In this document: positions 1 to 8,100 of the stretch, piece by piece
Position numbering within the stretch: position 1 is the first letter of the stretch
How the letters are laid out: every line of letters begins with the position of its first letter
From: JAOACQ01 sp049968515
GTDB taxonomy: Bacteria > Spirochaetota > Brevinematia > Brevinematales > JAOACQ01
Assembly (NCBI GenBank): GCA_049968515.1
Contig: JBMFQR010000001.1
Location: forward strand, 1-64,000
Direction: 5' to 3'
DNA: 64,000 bases
Notes under the pieces: model-generated
Told to the model about the DNA's origin: nothing
Databases searched by the model: none
What the model saw: only the letters and a program-made list of their open reading frames with translations
Program-made: the position numbers and the translations under genes

Positions 1-194
1 CTTATATCATCACTTTTCATCGACTCAAAATAAAATGTCGTAACCTCAACTTAGTTTTGCACAATCCCTAATTTTTGCCCTAAATCTGTCAAAGTCGGGA
101 GGTTCCATTTTTGAAGCCAGCTGAATAGTTTGGCAAGTTGCAACGTTGCTTCTGGCAAGTTGCGACATTTCCAGATTTAACTTATAGTATCAAC
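1..194. other. Intergenic DNA at the left edge with a short direct repeat
   Basis: No gene is supported here. A 14-bp near-identical direct repeat (TGGCAAGTTGCAAC at 131-144, TGGCAAGTTGCGAC at 153-166) has a 22-bp period. On the minus strand a 40-codon ORF (168 to 46) is open, but it has no convincing ribosome binding site and another frame across the same bases looks equally protein-like, so I treat this as possible decayed coding DNA. Confidence 0.3.
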
Positions 195-512
195 CTACAG
201 CACCCTTGCAATCTTTAATATCCCGATTATTCCTCCGATTATGGTAATAACATTCCCCAACCAGAAGATAAATATCCACTTAATGGTTTCTGCCTTTGAA
301 TTGGCTATTTTTTCGCTGAGCTCCAGTCTTACTTTTGATATTTCTTCTGTTAACCTTCTCTCAAATTTTTCTTCAACTATGGTAATGATATCATCTTTAA
401 CTTCTTTTTTTGTCTGGTTGAGTAACTCATTGATAAAGCTTATTATTTCTTCCCTGTCTTCATCGCTTAGATTTTTATTGATAATCTTCGGTATATTAAC
501 TACATAGGCCAT
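195..512 (-). CDS. Small coiled-coil protein with one C-terminal membrane helix
   Basis: This is a 105-residue protein. Residues of about 15-75 are charged and helical with heptad-like spacing, and a hydrophobic helix follows at about 78-100. The layout resembles the DUF1640/CCDC90-type or other tail-anchored coiled-coil proteins, but I see no diagnostic motif. The ATG at 512 is preceded by a strong GGAGG (minus strand), which fixes the start. It lies downstream of mfd on the same strand with about 80 bp between. No function can be assigned; a small membrane-tethered oligomer is the most that can be inferred. Confidence 0.7.
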   Translation of the reverse strand: MAYVVNIPKIINKNLSDEDREEIISFINELLNQTKKEVKDDIITIVEEKFERRLTEEISKVRLELSEKIANSKAETIKWIFIFWLGNVITIIGGIIGILKIARVL

Positions 513-592
513 AATTTCCTCCAGAGTTTATTTTCACTTTAACTATAATAGAAATAATTACTAAAAATGTCAAGAGAATCAAAATTTTTGCT

Positions 593-3500
593 TCAGGTTT
601 TTTCTATTTCCGATACTTCTTTTATAAAGTTTGAAAGTCTTTTTACTTTTATTTGAATATTGCTTTCAAAACTCTTCATAAACAGCTTATTTTTCTCATG
701 AGGTTTGAATATGATATCTTTATTTTGTTTTATCATTTCGAGAATCTTTATCACATTTGCCTTTGAATATTTTGAGAAGCATATTTCTATGAAATCCCCC
801 TTCTCAATAATTGACTCAATTCCGGCTTTGCCTGCAAGTATTTTTAGCCTTGAAATTTCAAATAGTGATTCCACCTCATCGGGCAACTGTCCAAACCTAT
901 CGATAAATTCCTCTTTTTGTATTTCAATTTCTTCTTCATTGTTTACTGAAAGTATCTTTTTATAAACCTCCATTTTTGTTTGATTATCTGAAATATAAAA
1001 GTCTGGGATGAAGGCATTATATTTCAGGTCTATTATTGTTGAGATTTCTGGTTTTTCTTCGCCTTTAAGTTTTTCAATCTCCTTTCTTAAAAGCTTCATA
1101 TACATATCGTACCCGACTGCAACTATGTTGCCATGTTGTTCCTTGCCAAGTATATTTCCGGCTCCTCTTATTTCAAGGTCTCTTAAGGCAATATTAAATC
1201 CAGAGCCAAGTTCGGTATACTCCTGTATTACGTAGAGTCTTTTTTCTGCATTCTCTGAAAGCACTTTGTTCTGTGGATACAAAAAATAGGCATATCCCTG
1301 TTTTTTTGATCTTCCAACCCTTCCTTTCAGTTGATATAGCTGGGATAGTCCGAACTTATGAGAATCACTGACAATTATTGTATTTGCATTTGGAATGTCA
1401 AGTCCGGAATCAATTATTGCAGTTGAGACAAAAACGTTGTAATCTCCCCTGACAAACCCGAGGAAGGATTTCTCAAGTTCTTCTTCATCCATTCTGCCAT
1501 GTGCTATTGTGGTCTTCGCTTCAGGCACAAGGCTTTCTATAAAGTATGCATATTCTGGAAGCGTTTTTATGGTGTTGTGAACAAAAAATACCTGTCCTTT
1601 TCTTTCAAGTTCCTTTTCTATTGCATATTTTACGATATCAGCAGAAAAATCCCCAACATATGTTTCTACCGGGATTCTCATTTCAGGTGGGGTCTGAAGA
1701 AGACTTATGTCTCTCAGGGAAGAAAGTGTCATATTAAGTGTTCTTGGTATTGGGGTAGCTGAGAGCAAAAGAAAATCTACAAGTGGATATCTTTCCTTTA
1801 AGGCTTCTTTGTGAAGAACGCCAAACTTATGTTCCTCATCGATGATGATAAGTCCTAAATTGTGAAAGCTTATCTTTTTTGAAAAAAGTTTATGTGTGCC
1901 TATTATAATGTCTATTTTGTGATTTTTTAGACCTTCCAGAATTTCCTTTTCTCTGTGGCTTTCAATAAATCTTGAAATATACTCAATTTTTACAGGGAAG
2001 CCCTTAAATCTTTCAGTAAATGTCATAAAATGCTGTTCAACCAGAACAGTAGTTGGTGCGACTACCGCAACCTGCTTTCCATCCATTACTGCCTTAAAAG
2101 CAACTCTCATTGCAACTTCTGTTTTTCCAAAGCCCACATCTCCACAGAGAAGCCTTTCCATTGGTTTCGGTGACTCCATATCTTTCTTTATTTCCTCAAT
2201 AACCTTTATCTGGTCTGGGGTTTCTATATACTCAAAACCGTTCTCAAATTCCTTCTGCCAGATTGTATCTGGGGAGAAGGCATAACCTTTCAACAAATTT
2301 CTTTTTGCATATATGGAGACAAGTCTTCCTGCAAACTCCTCTATGGATTTTTTAACCTTTTCCTTCTTTTTTATCCAGCTTTTGTTGCCAAGGGAGTCAA
2401 GTTCGACTTTTTTATTCGGGTCTCCAATGTACTTTCCTATGAAGCTCGATTGTTCAAATGGGACATAGAGTTTTTCTTTATCAGCATATTCAAGCAGTAT
2501 GTAGTCCTTTTCTTTGCCGAGAACATTTATTCTCTCTACGCCTCTGAAAATTCCTATGCCATAATTAAGGTGAACAACATATTCACCTTCTTTAATTTCT
2601 TCAATATCTTCAAAGAAGCTTTCTATCTGCCTTATCTTTTTTCTAAAAAGCCTTCTTTTTCCACTTATGTCGCTTTCTGACAATAAAATAATCCTTGACT
2701 TTATCTCAAATCCTGTTTCATAATCGGCAATTAAAATGTAGAGATTTTTATCTTCTCTTATTTCTCCCTCTGTGTTGATTACCTGCGGGTTAAATTTTTT
2801 CAGAATGTTTAACAATCTTTCTGCTAATTCTCTGTACTCAAGGATGATAAATGTTTTGTATCCCCTTGCGAGATATTCCTTTTCAATAATTGTGATCATA
2901 TCTGAAAAATTTGATTTGATCTGAGGTGGAGGATGGATTTCTTCAAAAAAGAATGTATTTTTCTTTCTTGTGTGATGATTAATCACAACCTTACATCCGG
3001 TAAGAATGTTTTGGAGTTGAAAAATAATATTTTCTTTTGCAGAATATTTTTTTGTTATTTCCATTTCAATCTCATTGTAGAATTCGTTCAGGAATATCAG
3101 TTTTTCAATTTTTGAATAGTCGAGTAAACTTGAAAAAGAGTTATAAAATTTAGTGAAATAAGAATGTATGAGAGTTTCGGAGAGGTATTTTTTATCTTCC
3201 TCTCTTATAATTTCTTTTTCAAGCGAAAATTCACCTGCCGGTGTGATAAACAATTCATCTGTTTCTTCTGCAGATTTCTGTGTAACAAGGTCGAAGAATT
3301 TTATGTTTTCAATCTCCTCATCAAATAGGTCTATTCTTGAAGGTTTATTGTATGTCGGTAGAAAAATATCTATAATATCTCCCCTTACTGAAAAACTTCC
3401 AGTTTCAATAACCTTGTTTTCTCTGTGATAACCATACTTCACAAGCTTTTTGATAACTTCATCACTCTCAATTTTTTTGCCTTTTTTAAGATTTAAGATT

Positions 3501-3901
3501 GACTTTAAGAAATACTCTAAAGGCGGAAGTTTTCTTAAGAAAGCTTCAAGTGTTGTAATAACTATGTTTTTCCCACCTTTAATTAAATTGTAGAGTGTGT
3601 TAATCCTATCAAAAAGCCTGTCTGGTGAGGGAAAGGCACTGGAGAATGGAATAACATCAATTTCTGGAAAAAATAAAGCCTCTTTTTTTAAGGATTTTAT
3701 TGAGTTGAATATGCTTTCTGCTTCAATCTCATTTTTTGCCACAAAGAAGATGTTAAAATTACTTTCATCAAATATTTTGGTGAGTAAAAATGGAATAAAG
3801 CCAGAAGGTACAGAGATATTTATCTCTTTTTCTCTTGCAATGAAATCTCTGAAATCATCTGTATCAAAGGAATTGTATATGAATTCAGTGAATTTTTGCA
3901 T
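593..3901 (-). CDS. mfd: Transcription-repair coupling factor Mfd
   Basis: This 1102-residue SF2 translocase removes RNA polymerase stalled at DNA lesions and recruits UvrA. The N-terminal third is UvrB-like. A CarD-like RNA polymerase interaction domain follows (EGEYVVHLNYGIGIFRG, about residue 440). The RecG-like motor has Walker A GDVGFGKTE near residue 585 and Walker B DEEH near 687, and a TRCF C-terminal domain ends the protein. Length is normal for the family. No Shine-Dalgarno precedes the ATG, and a consensus promoter sits only 8 nt upstream, so the message is probably leaderless. It is divergent from plsC. Confidence 0.97.
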   Translation of the reverse strand: MQKFTEFIYNSFDTDDFRDFIAREKEINISVPSGFIPFLLTKIFDESNFNIFFVAKNEIEAESIFNSIKSLKKEALFFPEIDVIPFSSAFPSPDRLFDRINTLYNLIKGGKNIVITTLEAFLRKLPPLEYFLKSILNLKKGKKIESDEVIKKLVKYGYHRENKVIETGSFSVRGDIIDIFLPTYNKPSRIDLFDEEIENIKFFDLVTQKSAEETDELFITPAGEFSLEKEIIREEDKKYLSETLIHSYFTKFYNSFSSLLDYSKIEKLIFLNEFYNEIEMEITKKYSAKENIIFQLQNILTGCKVVINHHTRKKNTFFFEEIHPPPQIKSNFSDMITIIEKEYLARGYKTFIILEYRELAERLLNILKKFNPQVINTEGEIREDKNLYILIADYETGFEIKSRIILLSESDISGKRRLFRKKIRQIESFFEDIEEIKEGEYVVHLNYGIGIFRGVERINVLGKEKDYILLEYADKEKLYVPFEQSSFIGKYIGDPNKKVELDSLGNKSWIKKKEKVKKSIEEFAGRLVSIYAKRNLLKGYAFSPDTIWQKEFENGFEYIETPDQIKVIEEIKKDMESPKPMERLLCGDVGFGKTEVAMRVAFKAVMDGKQVAVVAPTTVLVEQHFMTFTERFKGFPVKIEYISRFIESHREKEILEGLKNHKIDIIIGTHKLFSKKISFHNLGLIIIDEEHKFGVLHKEALKERYPLVDFLLLSATPIPRTLNMTLSSLRDISLLQTPPEMRIPVETYVGDFSADIVKYAIEKELERKGQVFFVHNTIKTLPEYAYFIESLVPEAKTTIAHGRMDEEELEKSFLGFVRGDYNVFVSTAIIDSGLDIPNANTIIVSDSHKFGLSQLYQLKGRVGRSKKQGYAYFLYPQNKVLSENAEKRLYVIQEYTELGSGFNIALRDLEIRGAGNILGKEQHGNIVAVGYDMYMKLLRKEIEKLKGEEKPEISTIIDLKYNAFIPDFYISDNQTKMEVYKKILSVNNEEEIEIQKEEFIDRFGQLPDEVESLFEISRLKILAGKAGIESIIEKGDFIEICFSKYSKANVIKILEMIKQNKDIIFKPHEKNKLFMKSFESNIQIKVKRLSNFIKEVSEIEKT

Positions 3902-3909
3902 ATCTATTT

Positions 3910-3938
3910 ATTATAGAATAAATTATAAATAAACTCAA
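3910..3938 (-). promoter_or_regulatory. Promoter of mfd, probably giving a leaderless mRNA
   Basis: On the minus strand, TTGAGT (3938-3933), a 17-bp spacer and TATAAT (3915-3910) form a near-consensus sigma-70 promoter. The usual start point would fall at about 3903, while the mfd ATG begins at 3901. Confidence 0.7.
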
Positions 3939-4065
3939 GACAATGCTGTGTCTATGCCTGATTTCTGGAAATTTTTTCCATTATGTGGTAATCTATTTAA
4001 TGGTGTTTTGATAAGTCTGCAAGATGTAAAGTTGAACTTTCATATCCAAAATAATGGAGGATGAT

Positions 4066-4782
4066 TTGATTGTCACAATTATTTATTCTATATATTTTGT
4101 ATTGAATCTCCTTGCATTTTCAATTTTTCTTATAGCGGTCTACCCTTTCTTTATGATTTTTCGGGCAAAAGATGGCTGGGAAAAGTTGCTTACTAAGACA
4201 GCTTCTCTTTGGGCAAGACTTGTAGTCTACGGCACCGGAAGCAGTGTAGAAGTGGTAGGATTGGAGAAGATTCCGGAAAGAAATGTTCTTTTTGTTTCAA
4301 ACCATCAGAGTTACTTTGATATTCCTGTAGTGCTTGGTTTTTTGAGAAGACTTATAGGCTTTATGGCAAAGATTGAATTAAAGAAGATTCCAGTTTTAAG
4401 TTTCTGGATTAAAAAGATTCACTGCGTCTTTATAGACAGAAAGAAGTTAAGGGAGGCCGGAAGGTTTATTGATGAGGGGGTAAAGAACCTTCAGAGTGGA
4501 TTTAATATGCTTATTTTTCCCGAAGGTACACGTAGCAAGTCTTCAAAAATGAAAAATTTTAAACCAGGTAGTTTCAGGCTTGCCTTTGAGTCTGGTGTGC
4601 CAATTGTTCCTCTCACCATAAATCATAGCTACAAAATATTTGAAGAAAAAGGCAGGATTAGCAGGGCAAAAGTGAAGATAATAGTTCACGATCCCGTATA
4701 TCCTGAGAGTTTTTCAAGTGATGAAAAGGTAAAGATAGCCAGAGAAATAGAAGCAAGGATAAAGAATTGTATTGAGGAATGA
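4066..4782 (+). CDS. plsC: 1-acyl-sn-glycerol-3-phosphate acyltransferase
   Basis: This inner-membrane enzyme acylates lysophosphatidate to phosphatidate, the precursor of CDP-diacylglycerol and membrane lipids. It shows the family motifs HX4D in NHQSYFD and the phosphate-binding FPEGTRS, after an N-terminal hydrophobic helix. Length is about 238 residues, normal for the family. An ATG at 4054 is in frame, but its own second codons form GGAGG (4056-4060), ideally placed 5 nt before a TTG at 4066, so I chose TTG. The stop overlaps the region just before the LolD-like gene, so the three genes 4066-6713 form one operon. Confidence 0.93.
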   Translation: MIVTIIYSIYFVLNLLAFSIFLIAVYPFFMIFRAKDGWEKLLTKTASLWARLVVYGTGSSVEVVGLEKIPERNVLFVSNHQSYFDIPVVLGFLRRLIGFMAKIELKKIPVLSFWIKKIHCVFIDRKKLREAGRFIDEGVKNLQSGFNMLIFPEGTRSKSSKMKNFKPGSFRLAFESGVPIVPLTINHSYKIFEEKGRISRAKVKIIVHDPVYPESFSSDEKVKIAREIEARIKNCIEE

Positions 4783-4786
4783 TTTG

Positions 4787-5455
4787 ATGTTGAAGTTAGA
4801 AAAGGTTTCAAAAACATTTCATATTGGAAAGAATAGGAAGAAGGTTCTTGATAGTGTGGATCTTGAGGTTAATAAAAATGAGGTTGTAGCTATTACTGGT
4901 AAATCCGGTGAGGGTAAGACTACACTTCTCAATATTATTGCAGGTATTGTTGTTCCGGATAAGGGAAAAGTTTTTTTCAATGGCAAGAGGGTCTATTTTC
5001 TTTTTGACCTCTATCCGGCTTTTTTAAGAAATAGATATTTCGGGTTTGTTTTTCAGACCTTCAGACTTTTACCAGAGGAAAGTGTCCTTGAAAATCTTCT
5101 TTTGCCAGCTAAAATAAAAGGTTTTGTTACAAAGAAAGTGAAAGAGAGGGGGCTTAAGTTACTTGAGGATTTCGGACTTATTGAATTTAAAAACCAGAAG
5201 GCTGGATTGTTATCCGGAGGACAAAAGCAGAGGTTGTCAATTGCGAGGGCTTTGATAAATAATCCCTCTCTTATACTTGCAGATGAACCGACAGCCAATC
5301 TTGATAAAGAGACAGCAAAAGAGATTACTGATATTTTTAAGAGAATTGTTTCAAATGGGGCATCGCTTCTTGTTGTCACTCATCAGGATGAATTAATCAG
5401 CCTTGCTGATAAGAGATTTATATTAAGAGATGGGGGGTTAAAGGAATTTGAGTAA
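4787..5455 (+). CDS. LolD/MacB-type ABC transporter ATPase
   Basis: This is a 222-residue ATP-binding subunit. It has Walker A GKSGEGKTT, Q-loop in FVFQTF, signature LSGGQKQR, Walker B LILADEPT and the switch His in VVTHQD. It groups with the LolD/MacB/FtsE class that powers extraction of lipoproteins or small molecules from the inner membrane. I chose ATG 4787 because GAGGA lies 8 nt upstream; a TTG at 4772 is open but lacks a site. It overlaps the following permease by 8 bp, which supports a functional pair. Confidence 0.9.
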   Translation: MLKLEKVSKTFHIGKNRKKVLDSVDLEVNKNEVVAITGKSGEGKTTLLNIIAGIVVPDKGKVFFNGKRVYFLFDLYPAFLRNRYFGFVFQTFRLLPEESVLENLLLPAKIKGFVTKKVKERGLKLLEDFGLIEFKNQKAGLLSGGQKQRLSIARALINNPSLILADEPTANLDKETAKEITDIFKRIVSNGASLLVVTHQDELISLADKRFILRDGGLKEFE

Positions 5456-6713
5456 AATATTTCTTTTTTTTAAAGAAATGAGAGGCAATCTGGTCATAAA
5501 CTTATTGCTTTTGCTGGTAATATTCATTTCGACTCTTCTTATGATAATTTTTACAATGATCATTCTTAATCTTTCAAGCTATGTGGATAAAAGATTTTCA
5601 AAGCTTATTGCTCCTGATCTTATAAAGGTCAGTCCCAAGGTGACAAGAGTACCTAGAATAGGACTCTTTGGAATTCAGTTTAAACAACCAAAAGGGACTT
5701 ATATTGATGACAGCGTGTTGAGAGAAATTAAAAGAATAAAAGGTGTGGTGGAGGTGAATCCTTTGCTTGCCTCAAGAATTCCAATGCAGGTTATGGTAAG
5801 TATTTTTGGTCTCAATTATGGTAGCGACTTGATATGTATCGGGGTTGATTATAATTTTGTAGCAAATGATATTCCAGATAGAAGAATAAAAAAGCTCTGG
5901 AATAGCTGGAAAAGTGGGATGGATGTACCCGTTTTGATACCTGAAATTCTCTTTCAGGCTTATAATTCAAGTATGGCTGAACCCAACAATCTTCCGAAGG
6001 TTACAAAGGAAATGATTACAGGGGTGAGGGTGAGACTTAATGTAGGTAGGTCTTCTCTAAAGACTTTGCAGGGAAATACCACTGAAAATGGTGTGGTTGT
6101 TGGCTTTACAGATAAGGTTGCAAACATTTGTCTTGTTATTCCGATAGAGGTGATGAGATTTTTTAACAAAAAATTTGGTGTAAAATCGGAATACATTCAT
6201 CTTTTTGTGAGAGTTAAGGATCATAATTCTCTTTTAAGCGTAAGTAAGCAGATTAAATCAATGGGACTTCAGGTAGAATCAGATAAGATAATATCTGAAG
6301 AGATCTTAAAGCTTAAAAACCTTATTTCTATTGCGGGAAATTTACTCATTATCATCGTTATGTTTATTGCCTCTGTTTCAATTGCTTTTGGTAGCATAAT
6401 TTCTGTTAACAACAGGTTTGAGTATTATAAGATATTGAGAATTTTAGGAGCCTCCCGTTCATTTATTGCCTTTTCGATTATATTGAAATATGCTATCTTA
6501 GGGTTTATCGCTGGTTTTATTTCTGTTTCTGTATTTGAGAATGTATTTAAGATTTTGCTTTCAAGATTCTCACTTACAGGATATGTTATGATTTCGACAC
6601 TAAAGGCAGACTTAAAAAGAAATATTATTCTTTTCAGTACTTTTTTACCAGCTGTTTCGTCTTTATTTGGCATTCTGAAGCTTTATAACCATAAAGAACT
6701 TGTTATAGATTGA
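5448..6713 (+). CDS. FtsX/LolE-type ABC permease
   Basis: This is a 421-residue membrane protein with one N-terminal helix (about 15-40), a large periplasmic domain (about 50-285), and three C-terminal helices (about 290-410), the MacB/LolCE/FtsX topology. It should act with the ATPase just upstream. The TTG start at 5448 overlaps that gene by 8 bp and has AAGGA and a G-run upstream; ATG 5478 is an alternative. Only one permease is present, so a homodimer is likely. Substrate is unknown; lipoprotein or lipid export is inferred from family and the plsC neighbour. Confidence 0.85.
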   Translation: MSKIFLFFKEMRGNLVINLLLLLVIFISTLLMIIFTMIILNLSSYVDKRFSKLIAPDLIKVSPKVTRVPRIGLFGIQFKQPKGTYIDDSVLREIKRIKGVVEVNPLLASRIPMQVMVSIFGLNYGSDLICIGVDYNFVANDIPDRRIKKLWNSWKSGMDVPVLIPEILFQAYNSSMAEPNNLPKVTKEMITGVRVRLNVGRSSLKTLQGNTTENGVVVGFTDKVANICLVIPIEVMRFFNKKFGVKSEYIHLFVRVKDHNSLLSVSKQIKSMGLQVESDKIISEEILKLKNLISIAGNLLIIIVMFIASVSIAFGSIISVNNRFEYYKILRILGASRSFIAFSIILKYAILGFIAGFISVSVFENVFKILLSRFSLTGYVMISTLKADLKRNIILFSTFLPAVSSLFGILKLYNHKELVID

Positions 6714-6966
6714 TGTCTTCTTTTGAAATGCCTATGAGCTTGATAATCTTGTGTCTTGATGCAATCCCTTTTTCTATTATAACGTTAGCTTTTGGGATTG
6801 AGAAAAATTTTGAAAGATATTCTATTATCTCTTTGTTTGCCTTCCCTTCAACCGGTGGACTTTTAACCTTAATTCTTAATTCATCATTTACTCTTTCAAT
6901 ATTTGTTTCCGAGCTATTTGGTATAACTTTAAGCAGGATCTTTGTGGATTTTTCTTCTTTCTTCAT
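6703..6966 (-). CDS. yggU: DUF167 (YggU/UPF0235) family protein
   Basis: This 87-residue protein has the conserved DUF167 core with the SPPVEGKAN motif and the GxxSRxK-like GIASRHKIIKL. The biochemical role of the family is unknown. Its ATG overlaps the stop of the upstream yggT-like gene (ATGA), and its own stop overlaps the end of the convergent permease gene by 11 bp. It is the last gene of the etf-proC operon. Confidence 0.9.
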   Translation of the reverse strand: MKKEEKSTKILLKVIPNSSETNIERVNDELRIKVKSPPVEGKANKEIIEYLSKFFSIPKANVIIEKGIASRHKIIKLIGISKEDINL

Positions 6967-7235
6967 AGGAATAAAACTGCTATCTTTGACAGACCAAAGC
7001 GTAATAACCAGAGGATTATAAAAACATAAATGGGAGAAAAGTCAAACATTCCAATCTTTAAATGGGGTAAAAATCTCAATATGAAGTTGTAAAATGGTTC
7101 ACAGAGATTGTCTATCATTCTGATTATAAAATTATTTCTGTTTACAGGGAAAAAACTTAAGAGTATGTAAACGATGAAAATATATTCATATGCCTTTACA
7201 ACAAAAATAAGAAATAGAAATATGTTATAAATCAT
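6963..7235 (-). CDS. yggT: YggT family membrane protein
   Basis: This is a 90-residue protein with two hydrophobic helices (about 3-25 and 60-85) around the conserved NLCEPFYNFILRFLP element of the YGGT family. Members are linked to cell division and osmotic tolerance but have no defined activity. It overlaps proC upstream and yggU downstream by ATGA junctions; the proC-yggT-yggU order is conserved in many bacteria. Confidence 0.88.
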   Translation of the reverse strand: MIYNIFLFLIFVVKAYEYIFIVYILLSFFPVNRNNFIIRMIDNLCEPFYNFILRFLPHLKIGMFDFSPIYVFIILWLLRFGLSKIAVLFL

Positions 7236-8044
7236 TGATTTTCCCCAAGCTCTTTTGCTCTTTCTGTAGCCCTAATCACAGCTTTTATCACACTGCTTCT
7301 GAAATTTCCTTCCTCAAGTGCATTAAGCCCGGCAGCAGTTGTTCCACCGGGTGAGGTAACTCTATCCTTTAATTCTTCAGGATGAACATTTTCTTTTTGT
7401 GCAAGCATTGCTGAACCCAGAACTGTTTGGATAGCAAGTCTTCTTGAAACATCTCTTGACAGACCGGCAAACACCCCTCCATCGGCTAGTGAGTTAATGA
7501 AGGTGAAGACAAAGGCGGGTCCTGAACCAGAAAGCCCTGTAACTACATCAAGAAGGGCTTCCTTTTTTACGACCTCAACAATTCCTCCGGATTCAAAAAT
7601 TCTTATTACGAGGTTTTTGTCTTCTTCACTGATTTCTCCATCAAAATAAATCCCGCTTGCACCATAACCAGCAAGAAATGGAGTGTTTGGCATTACACGT
7701 GCTATATTTGTTTTAGCAAGATATTTTCTATAGAATTTTACCTTTAAACCCGCGGCTATTGTAATAAATAGCTTTGAAGTGCTATCAATTTTATCTCCGT
7801 ACCGTTTTAAGAATTCATCTATGTCCTGTGGCTTGATTGCCAGAAGTGTGTATTCTGAAGCCTTTAACAGTTCTGTGATGTTTTCAGCCTCTCTGACATC
7901 AAAAGCCTTTTTTGATTCTTCCACTTTTTTTCTATCAACATCATAAATGAGTATGCTTAATTCTTTTTTCAAATTAGAATTACATATTCCTGAAAGGAGA
8001 GCAGAACCCATATTTCCGACGCCTATGATACCTAAATTTTTCAT
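7232..8044 (-). CDS. proC: Pyrroline-5-carboxylate reductase
   Basis: This cytosolic enzyme reduces 1-pyrroline-5-carboxylate to L-proline with NAD(P)H. The 270-residue protein begins with the Rossmann fingerprint GVGNMGSALLSGI, and carries MPNTPF and the dimer/active-site stretch DVVTGLSGSGPAFVF. The C-terminal VTSPGGTTAAGL signature is intact. I moved the start 11 codons in to the ATG at 8044, which has GGAGG just upstream. A perfect 9-bp hairpin lies 28 nt before the ATG. Confidence 0.96.
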   Translation of the reverse strand: MKNLGIIGVGNMGSALLSGICNSNLKKELSILIYDVDRKKVEESKKAFDVREAENITELLKASEYTLLAIKPQDIDEFLKRYGDKIDSTSKLFITIAAGLKVKFYRKYLAKTNIARVMPNTPFLAGYGASGIYFDGEISEEDKNLVIRIFESGGIVEVVKKEALLDVVTGLSGSGPAFVFTFINSLADGGVFAGLSRDVSRRLAIQTVLGSAMLAQKENVHPEELKDRVTSPGGTTAAGLNALEEGNFRSSVIKAVIRATERAKELGENQ

Positions 8045-8072
8045 CTTTTCCTCCACAGAGGTAGTTTTTTGT

Positions 8073-8093
8073 GGCACTGGCTAAGCCAGTGCC
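8073..8093 (-). repeat. Intercistronic hairpin between icd and proC
   Basis: This is a perfect inverted repeat: GGCACTGGC (8073-8081) and GCCAGTGCC (8085-8093) with a 3-nt loop. On the minus strand it follows the icd stop by 7 nt and ends 28 nt before the proC ATG. There is no T-tract on the minus strand, so it is more likely an mRNA processing or stabilising element than a terminator. Confidence 0.75.
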
Positions 8094-8100
8094 TCTTTTA

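Noticed and set aside
46..168. 40-codon minus-strand ORF at the left edge
   Set aside because: No convincing ribosome site, and a second frame over the same bases is equally open for most of its length; too weak to call a gene.
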